Shown piece after piece: positions 10,888 to 23,212 of a DNA stretch of 64,000 nucleotides. The stretch comes from Lepidostoma basale. Lineage: Eukaryota; Arthropoda; Insecta; Trichoptera; Lepidostomatidae. Within the stretch, counting starts at the first letter, position 1. Every line of letters starts with the position of its first letter. A model generated the notes under the pieces. That model was not told the origin of the DNA. It worked only from the letters and a program-made list of their open reading frames with translations, and did no database searches. The stretch lies in the NCBI GenBank assembly GCA_022606425.2, contig JAHDVF020001237.1:62001-126000 (forward strand), written 5' to 3'. A program made the position numbers and the translations under genes.

Positions 10888-11352
10888 AGTAACTAACCAT
10901 CAAGCCGTCTACCGGAAGGGTATACAGAAAGACTACACTTTTCTTTCATAACATACTTCTCTCGGTTCCTCAACATTCATATATCGTGTCATGCACGCAC
11001 GTCGATTTCTCCGACTTCTCAAGTGACCGACATTCCATATTTGATTTTTTTATCATGCCACGTTTTTCTCGATCTTCCTCTATTTCTAGTTCCATTTACA
11101 TCTTTAACGTATACTTTTTTACCATTCTGTCTTTATTTATTCTTTCTTTGTATCCAAACCATCTTAATGATCATTTCAGTATTTAGTTCATAACACTTTC
11201 ATTTGCATCATATTCAAACAGTTATTTTATACATTCGTCTAGGAGATCTCATTTCTTCTACATTTCTTCTACTTTCATCCTTTTTTCCCAGTTGCTTGCT
11301 TCGCTTCTATACATAAGGGTTGGTACAAGAACACCATTGTGCATTGCAATTT
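10888..11352 (-). mobile_element. LINE family A fragment, degenerate
   Basis: Reverse strand carries the whole C-terminal module in decayed form, from the AAAAATTGCAATGCACAATGG block (matching 46760-46790) through the GGATACAAAG (Phe-Gly-His) region to the CATCAAGCCGTCT end with its GTTA remnants. Many stops and frameshifts. Confidence 0.75.
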
Positions 11353-12540
11353 TTGGATAACTTCCTCATTATTGCTTTAATTATAGATATTTTATTTTGG
11401 TTTATGTCACAGAATTTGTGAGACATGTAAAATCTTGAGATATTTTTTTTTAATTTTGTTTTATCTAAAGCTGTTTAGAATATTTCGAGACATTTTTCAG
11501 GCCACAGCACCTGCCAATTCGATTTCCTAGCATGTCAGCGTATCTAGAATTTTTTTTTGTATTTTCTTACAAATTGACAATATTGTGTGTGCTTGGGTTA
11601 AATAAATCTATTTGATCTTTTTATTTCAATTTATGTTTTTTTTTTAAATCTAATTGTATTGTTAATACTTTGAATAAATTAATATGTGCTTTGGTGTTTT
11701 ATGCATATGATTTTTCACTGTGCCGTTTTTATAGAATTAAGTAGGAGCTTAAGGAATTAATATATTCTGTTTGCAACCAATTGGAATATTATACAGAAGT
11801 CATCTGCAGAAAATTCATTATCGCCCACGAGAAGAAACTTCAGCGGTTAGTTTTCTTCAAGAACAAACCTTCCGTGAGTAATGAAAGTTTCCGTAACTAA
11901 GAAAGCAATGAGAACATATTTTAATTTAACAAAAAACTTAAACCCAGAATATGGAAAGTTTTCTCAATTTAAATTCGACTGCAAACATTTTAACCGACCG
12001 TTAGAAAAAATGCAATAAAGTTGTAAAAACTTGTTTATGAAACCGTTAGTTCATGTTTCGTGGAGCTGCGCTAAAATATAATGAAAAAATCATGTGTTGA
12101 ATTTCTTTAATTATTCGTGTTAATCCTATCTCCATTAGCGTGTTTGTTTACAAAACAGATAATTGCATACAACTGCGTACAAATTAACGCTCAGGATTTA
12201 CGTCATTTCGCACCGGCGTCATCTGAATCAGATTTTGGAACTTCCTATCAAAGCAATGCTCATTTTGGACATCGCTTCAGGGAGCCTTCTGGGAACTTTA
12301 ACCAACTTTGATCCTAGAGTGAAAGTACTGCTTTTGACTTCAACCACATCAACATTGATGCAAACAAAGGATCGGAGTGTAATTAAAACACTTTTGGCTT
12401 ATATTCTCACTCAGGCTAGATAGATTGCAATATTTAGTATTCTATGACAATTACAAGATATCAATGAATAATGGAATTAAGCCTATACTAAAACTGAAAT
12501 ATGACATAAATGTGAATTAATTTTGTTAAAATATTAAAAC
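11353..12540. other. Intergenic, nothing recognised
   Basis: Two overlapping short forward frames near 12117-12423 have no recognisable similarity and no splice context; I do not call them. Confidence 0.4.
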
Positions 12541-12544
12541 ACAC

Positions 12545-12720
12545 CTCAGCCAGTGCGAACAATAATGTTTTATTTGAATAACTTTTTGAAAACATTGTAT
12601 TTTCACAACACTTTTTCACACCTTTCACAAACATGTTTTGAGACACAGACTTCTCTTCTTCAGTGTATGAATTTTAACACTCAAATAGAAGACATTCATT
12701 ACTTATATACTAAATGACGA
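12545..12720 (-). repeat. Short repeat with hammerhead-like core
   Basis: Reverse strand at 12663-12625: CTGAAGA, a GAG/CTC helix, then AAAAC (GAAAC in other copies) and ATGTTTGTG. The flank TTTCACAACACTTTTTCACACC resembles the tails of the M2 family. Probably a decayed short interspersed element. Confidence 0.4.
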
Positions 12721-12724
12721 GTGA

Positions 12725-13990
12725 AAATGTGGAGGGGGAAAATTTTAATTTAACGCCACGTCACAACGCAAAGTGATGGCGAATTTAGAAGAAATAACGG
12801 TTTAGTTTTGAAGTCTTATAGAAATAAAATAGTTTGCATATTTAATATATACAATAGAGTACGGATATAAATAATTTACATTATGTATAATATATATTTT
12901 TGAATATGTTTTCCAATACACATAAAATATTCGTACTTAATAGATACATATACAAAAATAAATACGTACGAGTATATATTGATTTATTAGAATAATCATC
13001 AATATCATTAAGTGTAGAACACTACAACAAATAAATAAAATCCTCCGTGTTTTTCGAGCTATAATATATCAAAGAAATACAATCATGTTTAATGCTAAAT
13101 GATACCTATATTGAATTACTGTGAGTGAAAACGAGCACGATGATCTGATTTCAGACATAATTTGGTAATGATTCGGTGATTGAAGTAGTTGTGAAGATGA
13201 AAAAAAAATGAGATTTTGTTTTATATTTAGTTATATTTTCATTGTTTTCATTTTGGTTTTAGCAGCTCGATGTCATCGATTAGTCAACTAATAATAATCA
13301 ATTCTCTTTAGTAGCTTTTAACGTGACTAAACGTCGCTTCTATATTCTCAAATTTCGAGTTCTTATCAATGGCTATCTCGACAATGACGTACTTTAGGTA
13401 AGATGGGAAATATACGAGTACATGTTGTAAAAATAAATCTAACTTTACGTTTGTATATGAGATGATGTTCTGTTTGTATTTGAATAAACGAGCACCTTAA
13501 TTTACTCTAAAAGGGTAAATTTCTCATATAACAACTATAATAAACAAATCAAAGAAATATTTTGTTACTTTCTTTTTTTATTTAAACTTTGTGGTTTTTA
13601 TAATGGTAACATTTCTAATATGTAGACCTATAAAAAACTTTATTAGTTTCCTAAATAATTATTATATAAGTAGATAAATATAACTGTACTTTTTATGTAC
13701 ATGTTTTTACTCCCACGTGTTAACATCGACGTGAAAGTTCGGAATTGTGAATACGTTTCAAAAATGTACTCACAACATAGGAAAATGTTTAGGAGAACTT
13801 GAAAAAGAAGTGCGTATTGTATTTTTGCGTGTAAATACGGGTCAATTTCTCGCATGGTTGAACGCGGTTCCGAAGGAGACGAAAGAACAAGATAAAATGA
13901 AGATCTTTTTCCAGGACCGATCTTACCACGTATTTTTAAAGAACCATGTGCTATGGGTACTATAGCTATGAAAACCTAATCAAAATTCTT
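12725..13990. other. Intergenic, nothing recognised
   Basis: AT-rich. The 72-codon forward frame at 13747-13965 is not recognisable. Confidence 0.4.
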
Positions 13991-14386
13991 CTTCTTTTTA
14001 TCAGCTATCTGTCGTCAACTCGTGAAAGAAGCCTCTCCCATAACACGCCACTATCCCCTATCCATTACCACTCTCTTTTACCCACGTCAAGCGATACTTA
14101 TTGTGTTGTCAGTTCAGCGATCGAGGGTAAGTCAAACTCTACGGAATTCTGTGCGCGGTCTCCACTCCAAAACCTATCTTCTACATCCGCTGTCGGTTCT
14201 CCAACAAGTATGGCCAGCCCACCGCCACTTCAGCCTACCTATCATCAGAGCCACCTTAGCCACTTTGGTCCATTGTCGAATAAATTCATTTCTGATTATG
14301 TCCTTCAAGGTTATTCCAAGCATTGCTCTGTACATGGCGCGCTGGGCGACCTGAAACTTGGTACAATTATTTTTATTTGCATGCAA
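13990..14386 (-). mobile_element. LINE family B-like fragment
   Basis: Reverse strand: VAQRAMYRAMLGITLKD, IRNEFIRQWTKVAKV, LKWRWAGHTCWR, followed by frameshifted GRP-type sequence down to a GAA run at about 13990. 5'-truncated and broken. Confidence 0.75.
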
Positions 14387-14696
14387 AATATAAATAAATC
14401 AATTGAGTTTGGTTAAAACTAAGTCTGCTAGAACTCAACAGTCTATAACAACTCAAAACGAAAAGTTCCTCTTATGTGCCAAGATTACAGATATTGTATA
14501 TTATTTTAATGTATTTTTCCATCAACGATTGCTTAAAACATAGATTAAATGCGGGATCTAAGAATGATTTTATACTGTCTAACGAAAAATACAATAATTA
14601 ATACAACTGAGAACGTCTACTTTCTAGTATATATCATGGTTATGATATGTTTCGGTGTGCTAAGGCGTTATAAATCTATAATGTCCAAAAATATAC

Positions 14697-15238
14697 ATAC
14701 CTGGGACACAATATTCGGTTGGGTCGAGATAACCAAACCGCAGAGCTCAAGAGAAGAATTGGACTAAGCTGGGTAGATTTCGGAAAAATGGGCTACATCC
14801 TTAAAAACCGGAAAATACCGATCAACCTGAAACAAAAAGTCTATGAAGCTTGTGTTCTGCCAGTTGGTACTTATGGTCTTGAAACTGTAACATTGTCCAA
14901 ACAAAGTGCCGAGAAACTACGGGTAACCCAAAGAGCCATGGAAAGAGACATGTTAGGAATATGCCTAAGAGACAGAGTCGGAAACGATACGGTGAGAGAA
15001 AAAATAAAGGTCATTGACATCATCCACCGGGTGGCGACTCTAAAATGGCAATGGGCAGGTCACGTAGCGAGAAGCTCAGATGAAAAATGGACAGGAAGAC
15101 TGCTGACTTGGAGACCGTGGACCGAAAAGTGCAGGGCGATCGCAACTACGGTGGAAGGATGATCTGAACAGACACGTCGGAATAACCTGGATGCAAGCCT
15201 TTGTCCAGGAGTGGACGGGAATAGGCTGAGGAAGAAGA
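14697..15238 (+). mobile_element. LINE family B fragment, nearly intact C-terminus
   Basis: Open from YLGHNIRLGRDNQTAELKRR through KVYEACVLPVGTYGLET, TQRAMERDMLGICLRDRV, and LKWQWAGHVARSSDEKW to a frameshift near 15130, after which the ending FVQEWTGIG-stop is still legible. The 3' end is GAGGAAGAAGA. Compare 19934-20378. Confidence 0.85.
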
Positions 15239-15239
15239 C

Positions 15240-15951
15240 GTTATCAAACGTCATTCTGATAAAATACAAATAAACTGCTAGAAAACTGCCGTTTTCGGTC
15301 GTATTAATTATTAAATATGATTTTTCACATTAGAAACAAAAAATGTGTAGCAAAAACAATATTAATTAATATCTCTTATACTTTGACGGTTTTAAGTATT
15401 TTTTCCTGAGTATACTCGTGTACCTTAGATATGATCGAACTCACACTAAGTTAAAGATGGAGATACCTACGATCTTCGAAACTTCAGTTGAAGAATATAA
15501 CTTTAATTAAAAAAAACATATTGATGTGTACGCATTACATGCCGGCCCTGACGTAAGTTAACTTCTCTATTGTGCCGTTTCCCGCAACACAAGCTTCAGA
15601 AACTCGAGGACTCCTTTAGATTGTTCAACCACAAATCCATTGAGAGGAAACTCTACAACTTTTTCTGTACCTATTTTTCGACCGGGAGTAAACTTTGATC
15701 GTTTAGACCCTTCTGTTCTGAATGTGTAGAGATGTCTGCGTCATATTTTACGTAAGAACTAGTGACGGAGAGAATCTTTCGATAATCGATAACCTACGCT
15801 ATACGAGTATATCATAAATATACAGTAATCATTTAATATAATTATAATAAAAATTATCGGAGGAACTTTTCGGCGTGGATGAGCCCATATTTTCCTTACT
15901 TAATTGTTCTTATATATTTAGTTTTATATCAGTTGTTATATAATATTTGTG
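15240..15951. other. Intergenic, nothing recognised
   Basis: AT-rich with slightly GC-richer segments around 15540-15740 that match nothing else here. Confidence 0.4.
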
Positions 15952-16085
15952 TGCATGACACAATGTATGGATGTTGAAGAAGCGATTTAAGAAGTATGTC
16001 AGGAATGAAAAGTGCGGCAGTCCATTATTTCTCCCTACCCCTTCGGGAGACGGGGACGGTGGGATGGTTAGATGGTTAGCTAGTT
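15952..16085 (+). mobile_element. LINE family A 3' end, short
   Basis: Contains the ATGACACAATGTATGGATG block, GTCCATTATTTCTCCCTACC and GATGGTTAGATGGTTAGC end typical of the family. Confidence 0.65.
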
Positions 16086-16229
16086 TATCATGTATAAATT
16101 CATTTTGTTCAATTATTATTGTAATTCACTTGTTTGAATCTAGTTTAAATCAAATAAATAAATCATTTAAAAAAATTAACAGCACCTTACAAGTAATAAT
16201 AATATATTAAATGATTCATTTAATACACT

Positions 16230-16520
16230 TTTCGTTCGTTTATATGTTGATATGAATTAAAACACTTTATTAATTAACAACAGTAATATAATATTACAAC
16301 TTTTTTATGATAATCAAATGATTTTACTGAAATCTCTTGATGGAAGTTCATTTTAAATAATTATTAAATAAAACGATGCTACTACTTTCACTTTTGTCTT
16401 TATTTAGACTATTATCTTTTAACTTTTTTTATGATACGCTTTTTGAGAATGTCGCAACAGCTGTTTCGCCAACCGATTTTGGCATTATCAGGTGTTACAA
16501 ACAACTTGTTAATAAGTTAA
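16230..16520 (-). repeat. Dispersed repeat with hammerhead-like core
   Basis: Reverse strand: CTGATAA, a GCC/GGC helix, GAAAC, AGCT and GTT. The flank TCTCTTGATGGAAGTTCATTTTA (as ATTTCAGTAAAATC in reverse) recurs in opposite orientation at 62830-62880 and in weaker form at 29545-29600, so these are copies of one element. Confidence 0.6.
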
Positions 16521-16569
16521 CTTTTCCATAATTTGTAAATGTATTATTAGTAAATGTGTCCCTTTGACG

Positions 16570-16930
16570 TATCTTCTTCATTCTTCGTTTCCTCATTACT
16601 GAGGGTTGTGATTCATGGAACTGCCTATGGCTCAAACAAAACGCCTCCAATACTCTCTGTTCTCCGCCGCCCGCACCACCGAGTAGAGGTCTAACCCGAG
16701 CATCTCCTTAATGTGGTTACACACCTAGAACACTTCCTGTGATAACTCATTTTTCCTAGGTTATCCAGCTCTCTCCTAGCAATGTGACCATGGAAACTCA
16801 AACTCGCCGACTGCATATTACAGAGAGTCTTCCGGTGATTTTTAGCTCATTAAGGACTGAGTCAGCATGCGACGCTAACACCACATTTCAACGCGTCAAC
16901 TCTGGGGCGGTCATGGTATATATTTTATTG
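16570..16930 (-). mobile_element. LINE family F C-terminal fragment
   Basis: Reverse strand reads a GRLSVICSRRVLSFHGHIAR segment and RRELDNLGKM, then GC-rich decayed sequence and a YWRRFV-like segment before an AAGAATGAAGAAGA end. A similar end scrap is at 32960-33002. Frameshifted non-LTR retrotransposon remnant. Confidence 0.6.
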
Positions 16931-17029
16931 ATCCAGTTTCAGTAGCGTTAAGAAATATTGGGAATATGAAGGTGCGCATAATTTCAATTTTGGTCAAATT
17001 GCATTAAACTAACGTACCTAATTATATTG

Positions 17030-17250
17030 CGCAAGGATGAAGTGGCAATGGACTGGGCATATGTGCCGACGGGATGATGAAAGGTGGAACCAGAGGGTTA
17101 CTGAGCTGGGCCGAAAAAGGGTCGGGAGAAAGCCTACCAGGTGGAGCTAAATATTTTGCGGATAGCGGGAAAAGCCTGGAGAATAACGGCGAGGGATAGC
17201 GTGGAGAGGCTTACGTCCAGCAGTGGATGAAGATAAGCTGATGAAGAATT
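17030..17250 (+). mobile_element. LINE C-terminal fragment
   Basis: MKWQWTGHMCRRDDERWNQR, then ELGRKRVGRKPTRWS, then a stop and a YVQQW-like ending, matching the WAGHVAR/GRP layout of the LINE family B relics. Confidence 0.7.
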
Positions 17251-17324
17251 ATATTGTGACTTTTAAGAATTTAGTGCATCTTTGAGCAATTGTATCACAG
17301 TAATAATAAAATAACACCTTTTTG

Positions 17325-17592
17325 GATATATGGAACGAATGAATGAGAGAGGAACGGTTAAAAACAATTATATAAGCAACGTGAATAGAAAAATACGGCA
17401 AGGAAGGCTAAGGAAGACAAATTATAAAATTACTATAAGTCGGGCATGTTCGAAGTCGGAACAATCGACGATCGTGCGTGTCACGGTGTGTAAATGTAGA
17501 AGATGTGCGAGAGTTATATCAGAACAGGGTTCCAGTCAATCCTCTCTGCCTACCCCTCCGAGGAAACAGCGTGATGGTTAGCCAGTTAATTT
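17325..17592 (+). mobile_element. LINE family A 3' end
   Basis: Starts at MERMNERGTVKNN (compare MERMSEDRMVKK at 46996) and ends at the CAGCGTGATGGTTAGCC block. Contains frameshifts. Confidence 0.7.
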
Positions 17593-17868
17593 GCTGTAAA
17601 TTCAAATTTAAATAATAAATTTGAATTTTCATGTTATTCTATTTTACAAACACGTGCGTCAGTCACTTGACGGTTCTGTTTATTTTACCTGACATATTTT
17701 TGATGACGGAAGGAAAATAAATTAAACGAAAATATGTTCTTACAGATATTATATATCCTCTTTCAATCGAGGAAAACTCTGCTATAAGATAATCGCGCAA
17801 CATGTTATTACATTTTATGCTTATTCCGTACATTTTCAAACGAAAAAAACATCACTGCTGTAATAAAT

Positions 17869-17931
17869 CGAATTATATACCTGAACTTTTGTTTATAATT
17901 CTTATAAACAAAAGTTCAGGTATATAATTCG
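17869..17931. repeat. Perfect 30-bp inverted repeat with 3-nt loop
   Basis: Arms 17869-17898 and 17902-17931 are exact reverse complements; the loop is TTC. Outside the arms, a TAATAA-like match continues with a one-base offset. As DNA this would extrude as a cruciform; as RNA it would form a 30-bp hairpin. Origin unknown, probably a tiny foldback element. Confidence 0.9.
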
Positions 17932-18654
17932 TTATTATTACTATATCTACACATAAAATAAATATTAAGACAGGAGGAACTTGATTACTAAACACGCATT
18001 AGATATGTGTTTAATATAAAATGGATTGCTTTAGTATTGCAAGATAATTTCCATGTTGTGAGGATCTGTACCATGGAAACGAGAAAATTTGAAGATGTAA
18101 GTAGAAAATGAACCCGGTGTTCGGTTTCTTGTTTTGCATAAAACATTCAGAAATGGAAATCTCGAAACCACCGACGGAAAGCAATTAAGAAAACGGGAAC
18201 TCGTAATATATCAAATATGATTTTCTCAACATGCGCGCAAATACGATCGAGTTCCTATACTCTATGTAGGTACACGAATATTTATGCTTACATCGGAGAG
18301 GTGTTCACATATTGAAGGGCGCGTACGGGAAAACCACATTATTCTATTATATCAAAACAAATCCGCAATTCCTGTATCGCCACATACGTATGGCACCCGA
18401 TTAAGTAAATAATTATTCCGAAATATACCTGTATGTGTTTCATTTAAGCTATAATACTAAAATGAAACTTGACACGGGTTTTGAGTTTAATATCAGCTAA
18501 AAATATTAAGATAATTATTTATTCTGCTAATGATTTGAACGAAATTGAATACTCTATATTAAATTTAATATAAATTATGCATAAAAATGTTTTAATTTTG
18601 AATCACTGTTTCTTGAACAATGATTTAAAACTCCATTTTAAATAATTAGACATT
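17932..18654. other. Intergenic, nothing recognised
   Basis: AT-rich; no gene or repeat identified. Confidence 0.4.
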
Positions 18655-18950
18655 TCTTGTAAAGTGTTACATAAAAAAATAGTAAAAACGACTAGAACTT
18701 AATTTTATTTTTGTATTGTACTAATACTTAATTACAATAAAAAATAATTTCTGTTTGTTCTTTGTTAAGTTTAATTTCACTTGCTTTTCTAGTTTAGACC
18801 AGTTTCGACAGCTTGCTGCTTTCTTCTGGAAGAAATGAAACCGGGTGAAATACAATAAAGAGTGTTATAAAATTTCATAAAACAAAGTAATTTTTTTAGA
18901 TTTCATTGAACTTTGTCTGTAATTATTTTATAATACGTATTTAAAATTTT
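18655..18950 (-). repeat. Dispersed 0.3-kb repeat, copy 1
   Basis: The whole segment recurs in reverse orientation at 23632-23930: shared blocks include AAAGTGTTACATAAAAAAAT, TACTAATACTTAATTACAAT, and TTCTTCCAGAAGAAAGCAG. The reverse strand contains the hammerhead-like CAGAAGA / GTCGAAACTGGTC core. Confidence 0.75.
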
Positions 18951-19461
18951 GTTATATTGTGAAATAAAATTAATAATACACTTAATTAATTAATAAATTT
19001 GATAATCCCTTAGACAGGCGAAACCTATCATTCACATAAAATATAATAAACCTTCTAGAAAATAGACGATTTCATTTGTATTAATTATCATATTGTAATC
19101 ATTAACTTTAACTAGAGTATCGCGACAGCTGTTTCGCCAAACTATGTTTTGGCATCATCGAGTGTAACAAATAAAACAAAAACATTTGAAACACTGCTAT
19201 AACGAGTCACAATTTATTAATATGAGTTTGTTGCGACAGTCTTGAAAATAAAATTCAATAAAACTCTGTATTAAAAAAATGGTACCACTGAGTATATGAG
19301 ATTATATAAGTTATGACATAACAAGGATTGAAATAATAGAGAGTGTGTTTTTAAACATTCTATCTGATTTATCTTATAGAGAGCAAAGAAAGAAAAAAAT
19401 ATCTTAGGATAAATATAAAAAAAAAACATGAATAATCCTTCATTTAAAAAAACTTTTTTTG

Positions 19462-19647
19462 CTAACTAACTAACTCACCATCACGCCGTCTCCCCGAAAG
19501 GGTAGGCAGAAAGAATGGACTGTCACACATTTACTGATGCGGCACTCCATCCTTCTCTTTTCGCCACGCGGGAGACGCGGTGTGATGGGTTGCGAACCTC
19601 ATCGCCACCAATAGGCATCTCCCGCGCACACTTCGATCGTTAAACAT
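19462..19647 (-). mobile_element. SINE family S2, most complete copy
   Basis: Reverse strand shows the full unit: head, B-box-like GGTTCGCAACCC, CCGCGTCTCCCGCG, and the complete LINE-A-like tail through GGAGACGGCGTGATGG and on to a GTTAGTTAG end. The tail identity with LINE A covers the last roughly 56 bp before the GTTA run. Confidence 0.8.
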
Positions 19648-19933
19648 CCACAAAATAAATCTATAACAAATAATATAAAATACCATGATATAAAATAAAA
19701 TAATAAAATAAAATAACAAAATAAGAAAATAATAATAATTTAACACAAAATGTTCTTTTAGATGATGCACATATTGTCTATTTAATTTATGTTCCACGAA
19801 TCCACCGTTTTTTTTTAATTTAGCAAATATTTGTTATTAAATTTTATATATAATACATCAGTATAAATGTTGTGGCTCGAAGTTGTGACGGAATGGTATT
19901 AAATTAAACATTTTTAGTGTTTTCGTAATATTT

Positions 19934-20378
19934 TTTTCTTTTTCTTCTTATTCCTCAGCCTATTCCCGTCCACTCCTGGACAAAGGCCTCCTCCATTTGC
20001 TTCCATGTCAGTCTGTTCTGTGCAGACTGCATCCAGGTTATTCCGACGTGTCTATTCAGATCATCTTTCCACCGTAGTTGCGGTCGCCCTGCACTTCTCT
20101 TTGCCGTCCACGGTCTCCAAGTCAGCAGTCTTCTTGTCCACTTTTCATCTGAGCTTCTGGCTACGTGACCACCCCATTGCCATTTTAGAATCGCCACCCG
20201 GTGGATGATATCAGTAATCTTTGTTTTTTCTCTCACCGTATCGTTTCTGACCCTGTCTCTTAGGCTTATTCCTAACATGGCTCTTTCTATGGCTCTTTGG
20301 GTCACTCGTAGTTTCTCGGCACTTTTTTTAGATAAAGTAACAGTTTCAAGACTATAAGTACCAACTGGCAGTTATATT
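19934..20378 (-). mobile_element. LINE family B fragment, open C-terminus
   Basis: Reverse strand frame open for 116 codons: TQRAIERAMLGISLRDRV, VREKTKITDIIHRV, LKWQWGGHVARSSDEKW, GRPQLRWKDDLNRHVG, ending FVQEWTGIG and a stop followed by a GAA/GAAA run. Cleanest copy of this family's C-terminus in the window. 5'-truncated near 20378. Confidence 0.85.
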
Positions 20379-20472
20379 AGTACGATATTATTAAAACATA
20401 CTAACTGACAAGAGTCTCGCGTGCCCATTTTAAATGATTCAAGAAAATTTGTTAAAACTGAAAAATATGTTC

Positions 20473-20740
20473 AAGGATTAATTGTATCTCAATAGAGACG
20501 AAGATGTAAATTTGTTTTTTTGGAAACAGAATATGGTGGTCGAGGCGCTTACAGGACTTATGACCTGCCATTGGTTGGGTTAAGCGATCGCTTTATGTTA
20601 ACAATATTCCCCATTCCTCCCTTCTTACGACCACCACGTCTGACAAATTTTTGGGAGATGTATATATGCCACCATGTTGAGAAACACTTCACATTTTTTA
20701 GTTCAATCTACACTAGCACCATCCATTCAGATTAAATGTT
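20473..20740. mobile_element. Foldback MITE M1, copy 2 (left arm and centre only)
   Basis: Begins AAGGATTAATTGTATCTC, carries the GAAACAGAATATGGTGG block and the central CACTAGCACCATCCATT sequence, but the right arm is missing. Confidence 0.75.
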
Positions 20741-21229
20741 GAAAAATATATTGTCAATCAAATAATGAAAAAAATATTTCGTTTTTGATATTCGTCTAAC
20801 AACCGACTTGATCCCAAAATAATTGATTGCTTCATCTCACAGCAAATAAGAATAGCAAAAGCTGTACGCGGATTGTATTTTCTCATGTTTCTATATTCTA
20901 CAGGATTTAGTGTCCCGAGAATGTTGGCGTAAATCAGTTTAAGCCCTGTGTGGTTTACTAACGCCGAGTAATGCGACATGCAAGAGGAATAATGGTGCCT
21001 ATTATATTTCTACTAAAAAGTGGATATTTATTTACTCATTAGCGGAAACAAATTGTGTGTGAAATTATATAAATTAGTCGATCAAATCAAATATGGCAGT
21101 ATGAAGTAAAGTTCAAATATAGTATAGAAGTGACAGGAAGTCGTAAAAAATATTATATTATACAATATATAAAACGAGATATGTGTAGATACTGTGTGTA
21201 TGATAGAGTGTCGAATGAAAATATAAGAA

Positions 21230-21830
21230 GTGAATGCGGTGCGAATTATGGTGTTATGAACAAAATACTGAAAGGATCATTAAGAATCCTATAGAACCCA
21301 TAGAACCTTGGGATTCGTACTACGTACATGCAAACCTTTTCAGAACATCACTGCCCTCAAGGTTCTTTATACAACCATGGTTCGTTCACATCTTGAATTC
21401 GTATCTCCTGTTTGGCCTCCAAAACCTTCGTACTACTCCGCCCATATCCAACGCATAGAAAGAGATCAAAAAATATTCCGCAAACATATCAATTTCAAAA
21501 TGTGCAGGTCTTTTCCTGATTATAGGTCTACCCTTGCTTTTCACTCCTTAGACTCTCTCGAAGATAGACGAACACATAACGATATGATTCTACTTCACAA
21601 AATCATACATTTCAGAATTGATAACTCCGAACTTCTTAGCAAATTTACCATTAATACCCCTATGTTTCGTACAAGACACACCGCGAGCCAAGTATTCCAC
21701 CTTCCTGCTTATCGCACCAATTACGCTCAGAGCGCGGCAATGTACCAGATATGCGACACTTATAACAAATCTTTTAATGCAATCGATGTTTTTCACCTAA
21801 ACGCTTATGATTTTTAAAAAAAAGTTGCAG
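21230..21830 (+). mobile_element. Jockey/CR1-like LINE C-terminal fragment
   Basis: An open frame to the stop at 21815-21817: VLYTTMVRSHLEFVSPVWPP, then RIERDQKIFRKHI, and a long C-terminus without the GRP or GHVAR motifs of the other LINEs. The RSHLEYxSPVW motif is characteristic of the post-RT region of jockey/CR1-type elements. 5'-truncated; followed by an (ATT)n run near 21870. Confidence 0.75.
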
Positions 21831-22127
21831 CAACTTTTCGGTGTGTATAGTGCTATAATGTTATATTCCTTTACTTGTATTATTATTATTATTCTCTTTT
21901 TGTAAATGTTTATACTATTGCCTTAGTTACATTTATCTTGATTTTAGTTTAGTTAAATCTCGTTTCATAAGTCTATAATGTTAACTCTGTTCATTCATTT
22001 ATATTTGTGATAACATGTAATTGGCCTTCTTTGAGTACTCCTTTGTGTATTTTTATATATAATACGAGTATATATACTTATTCGCTGTTTGTTACACTAA
22101 AATAAATAAATAAAATAAAAAATAAAG

Positions 22128-22427
22128 ATGGATTGGACATATGGAAAGAATGAATGAAGAAAGAATGGTAAAAAAAGTTTATGTTAACGATGTAAATGGA
22201 ACCAGAAATAGAGGAATACCGAGGAAAACGTGGCACGATCAAATAAGTCAAATATTGAATGTCGGCCACGTAAGGAGTCAGAGAAATCGACGCGCGTGCA
22301 TGACTCGATGTATGAATGCTGAGGTATCAAGAGAAATATATCAGGAAAGAAAAGTGTGGCAGTCCTTTTTTTTGCCTACCCCTTCGGGGAGACGGCGTGA
22401 TGGTTAGTTAGCTAGTTAGTTTACATT
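22128..22427 (+). mobile_element. LINE family A 3' end
   Basis: MERMNEERMVKKVYVNDVNG, PRKTWHDQISQILNVGHVRS, RNRRACMTRCMNAE, one frameshift near 22365, then the GGCGTGATGGTTAGTTAGC end. Confidence 0.8.
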
Positions 22428-23212
22428 TTACAAAATTACAGTTTGACAGCTTTTTGAGTACACTTAGAAAAAATGTTAAGGTGAATGAAAACCTACTATC
22501 ATAATATTTGATAGCCCATACAGAATCGCAGATATTTTCACAATATTATGAGGTTTTCTACGTGAATAAAAAAAAAAATGCTACATTCAATTCTCTCCCA
22601 ATATAATCATGAATATCGTATCTGGGTCTTCGAGTTATCAATATTGTGTCATACATTGGGATCAAAAGATTTACTTCACTTTCGCATAAAATATTCCTCG
22701 GACTTTTCGGTTTTCATCTGAATAACAAGGTTATTGTTAGTTTTTGCTTTTCGGTTATTCTATTGTGTTTGCCAGATGATGTTTTCCATCGATTTTATGT
22801 TAATACATCCCCCAACGACGAAGATTAATGTTATTTACCTCTCTTGTCAAAGGAATGATTCGTCAATATGAGGAGGAGCGCTATAATGATGCAATTATTT
22901 CCATACCCGTGTTCGGGTATTCCGTCAGCAACAAACTCCGTTCTGGAGGTAATGTTACTCGGAAGTGCTAAGCAAACACCTAACTATCTTGAATTGGATA
23001 ACAAACAAAGCGTAATGATGGATTTCGGTTGAAGATTTTCTAGATAGCTTTATTTTTGTTATTTGACATCTGGCAACAGAAGGTATCAAATATATTTTCT
23101 CTAAAGACATTCAATCGTATTAAAAAATACTAAACGTCTTCATTTTGATGACGAAAACATGTTAAAATGAATATTCTTTACCACGTTAGCAAGCATATTT
23201 TTAAGGATTAAT
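22428..23212. other. Intergenic, nothing recognised
   Basis: Only short open frames; no identifiable element. Confidence 0.4.

Noticed and set aside
13946..14416. Forward 156-codon frame
   Set aside because: Antisense of the LINE B-like fragment on the reverse strand (LKWRWAGH, RAMLG motifs).
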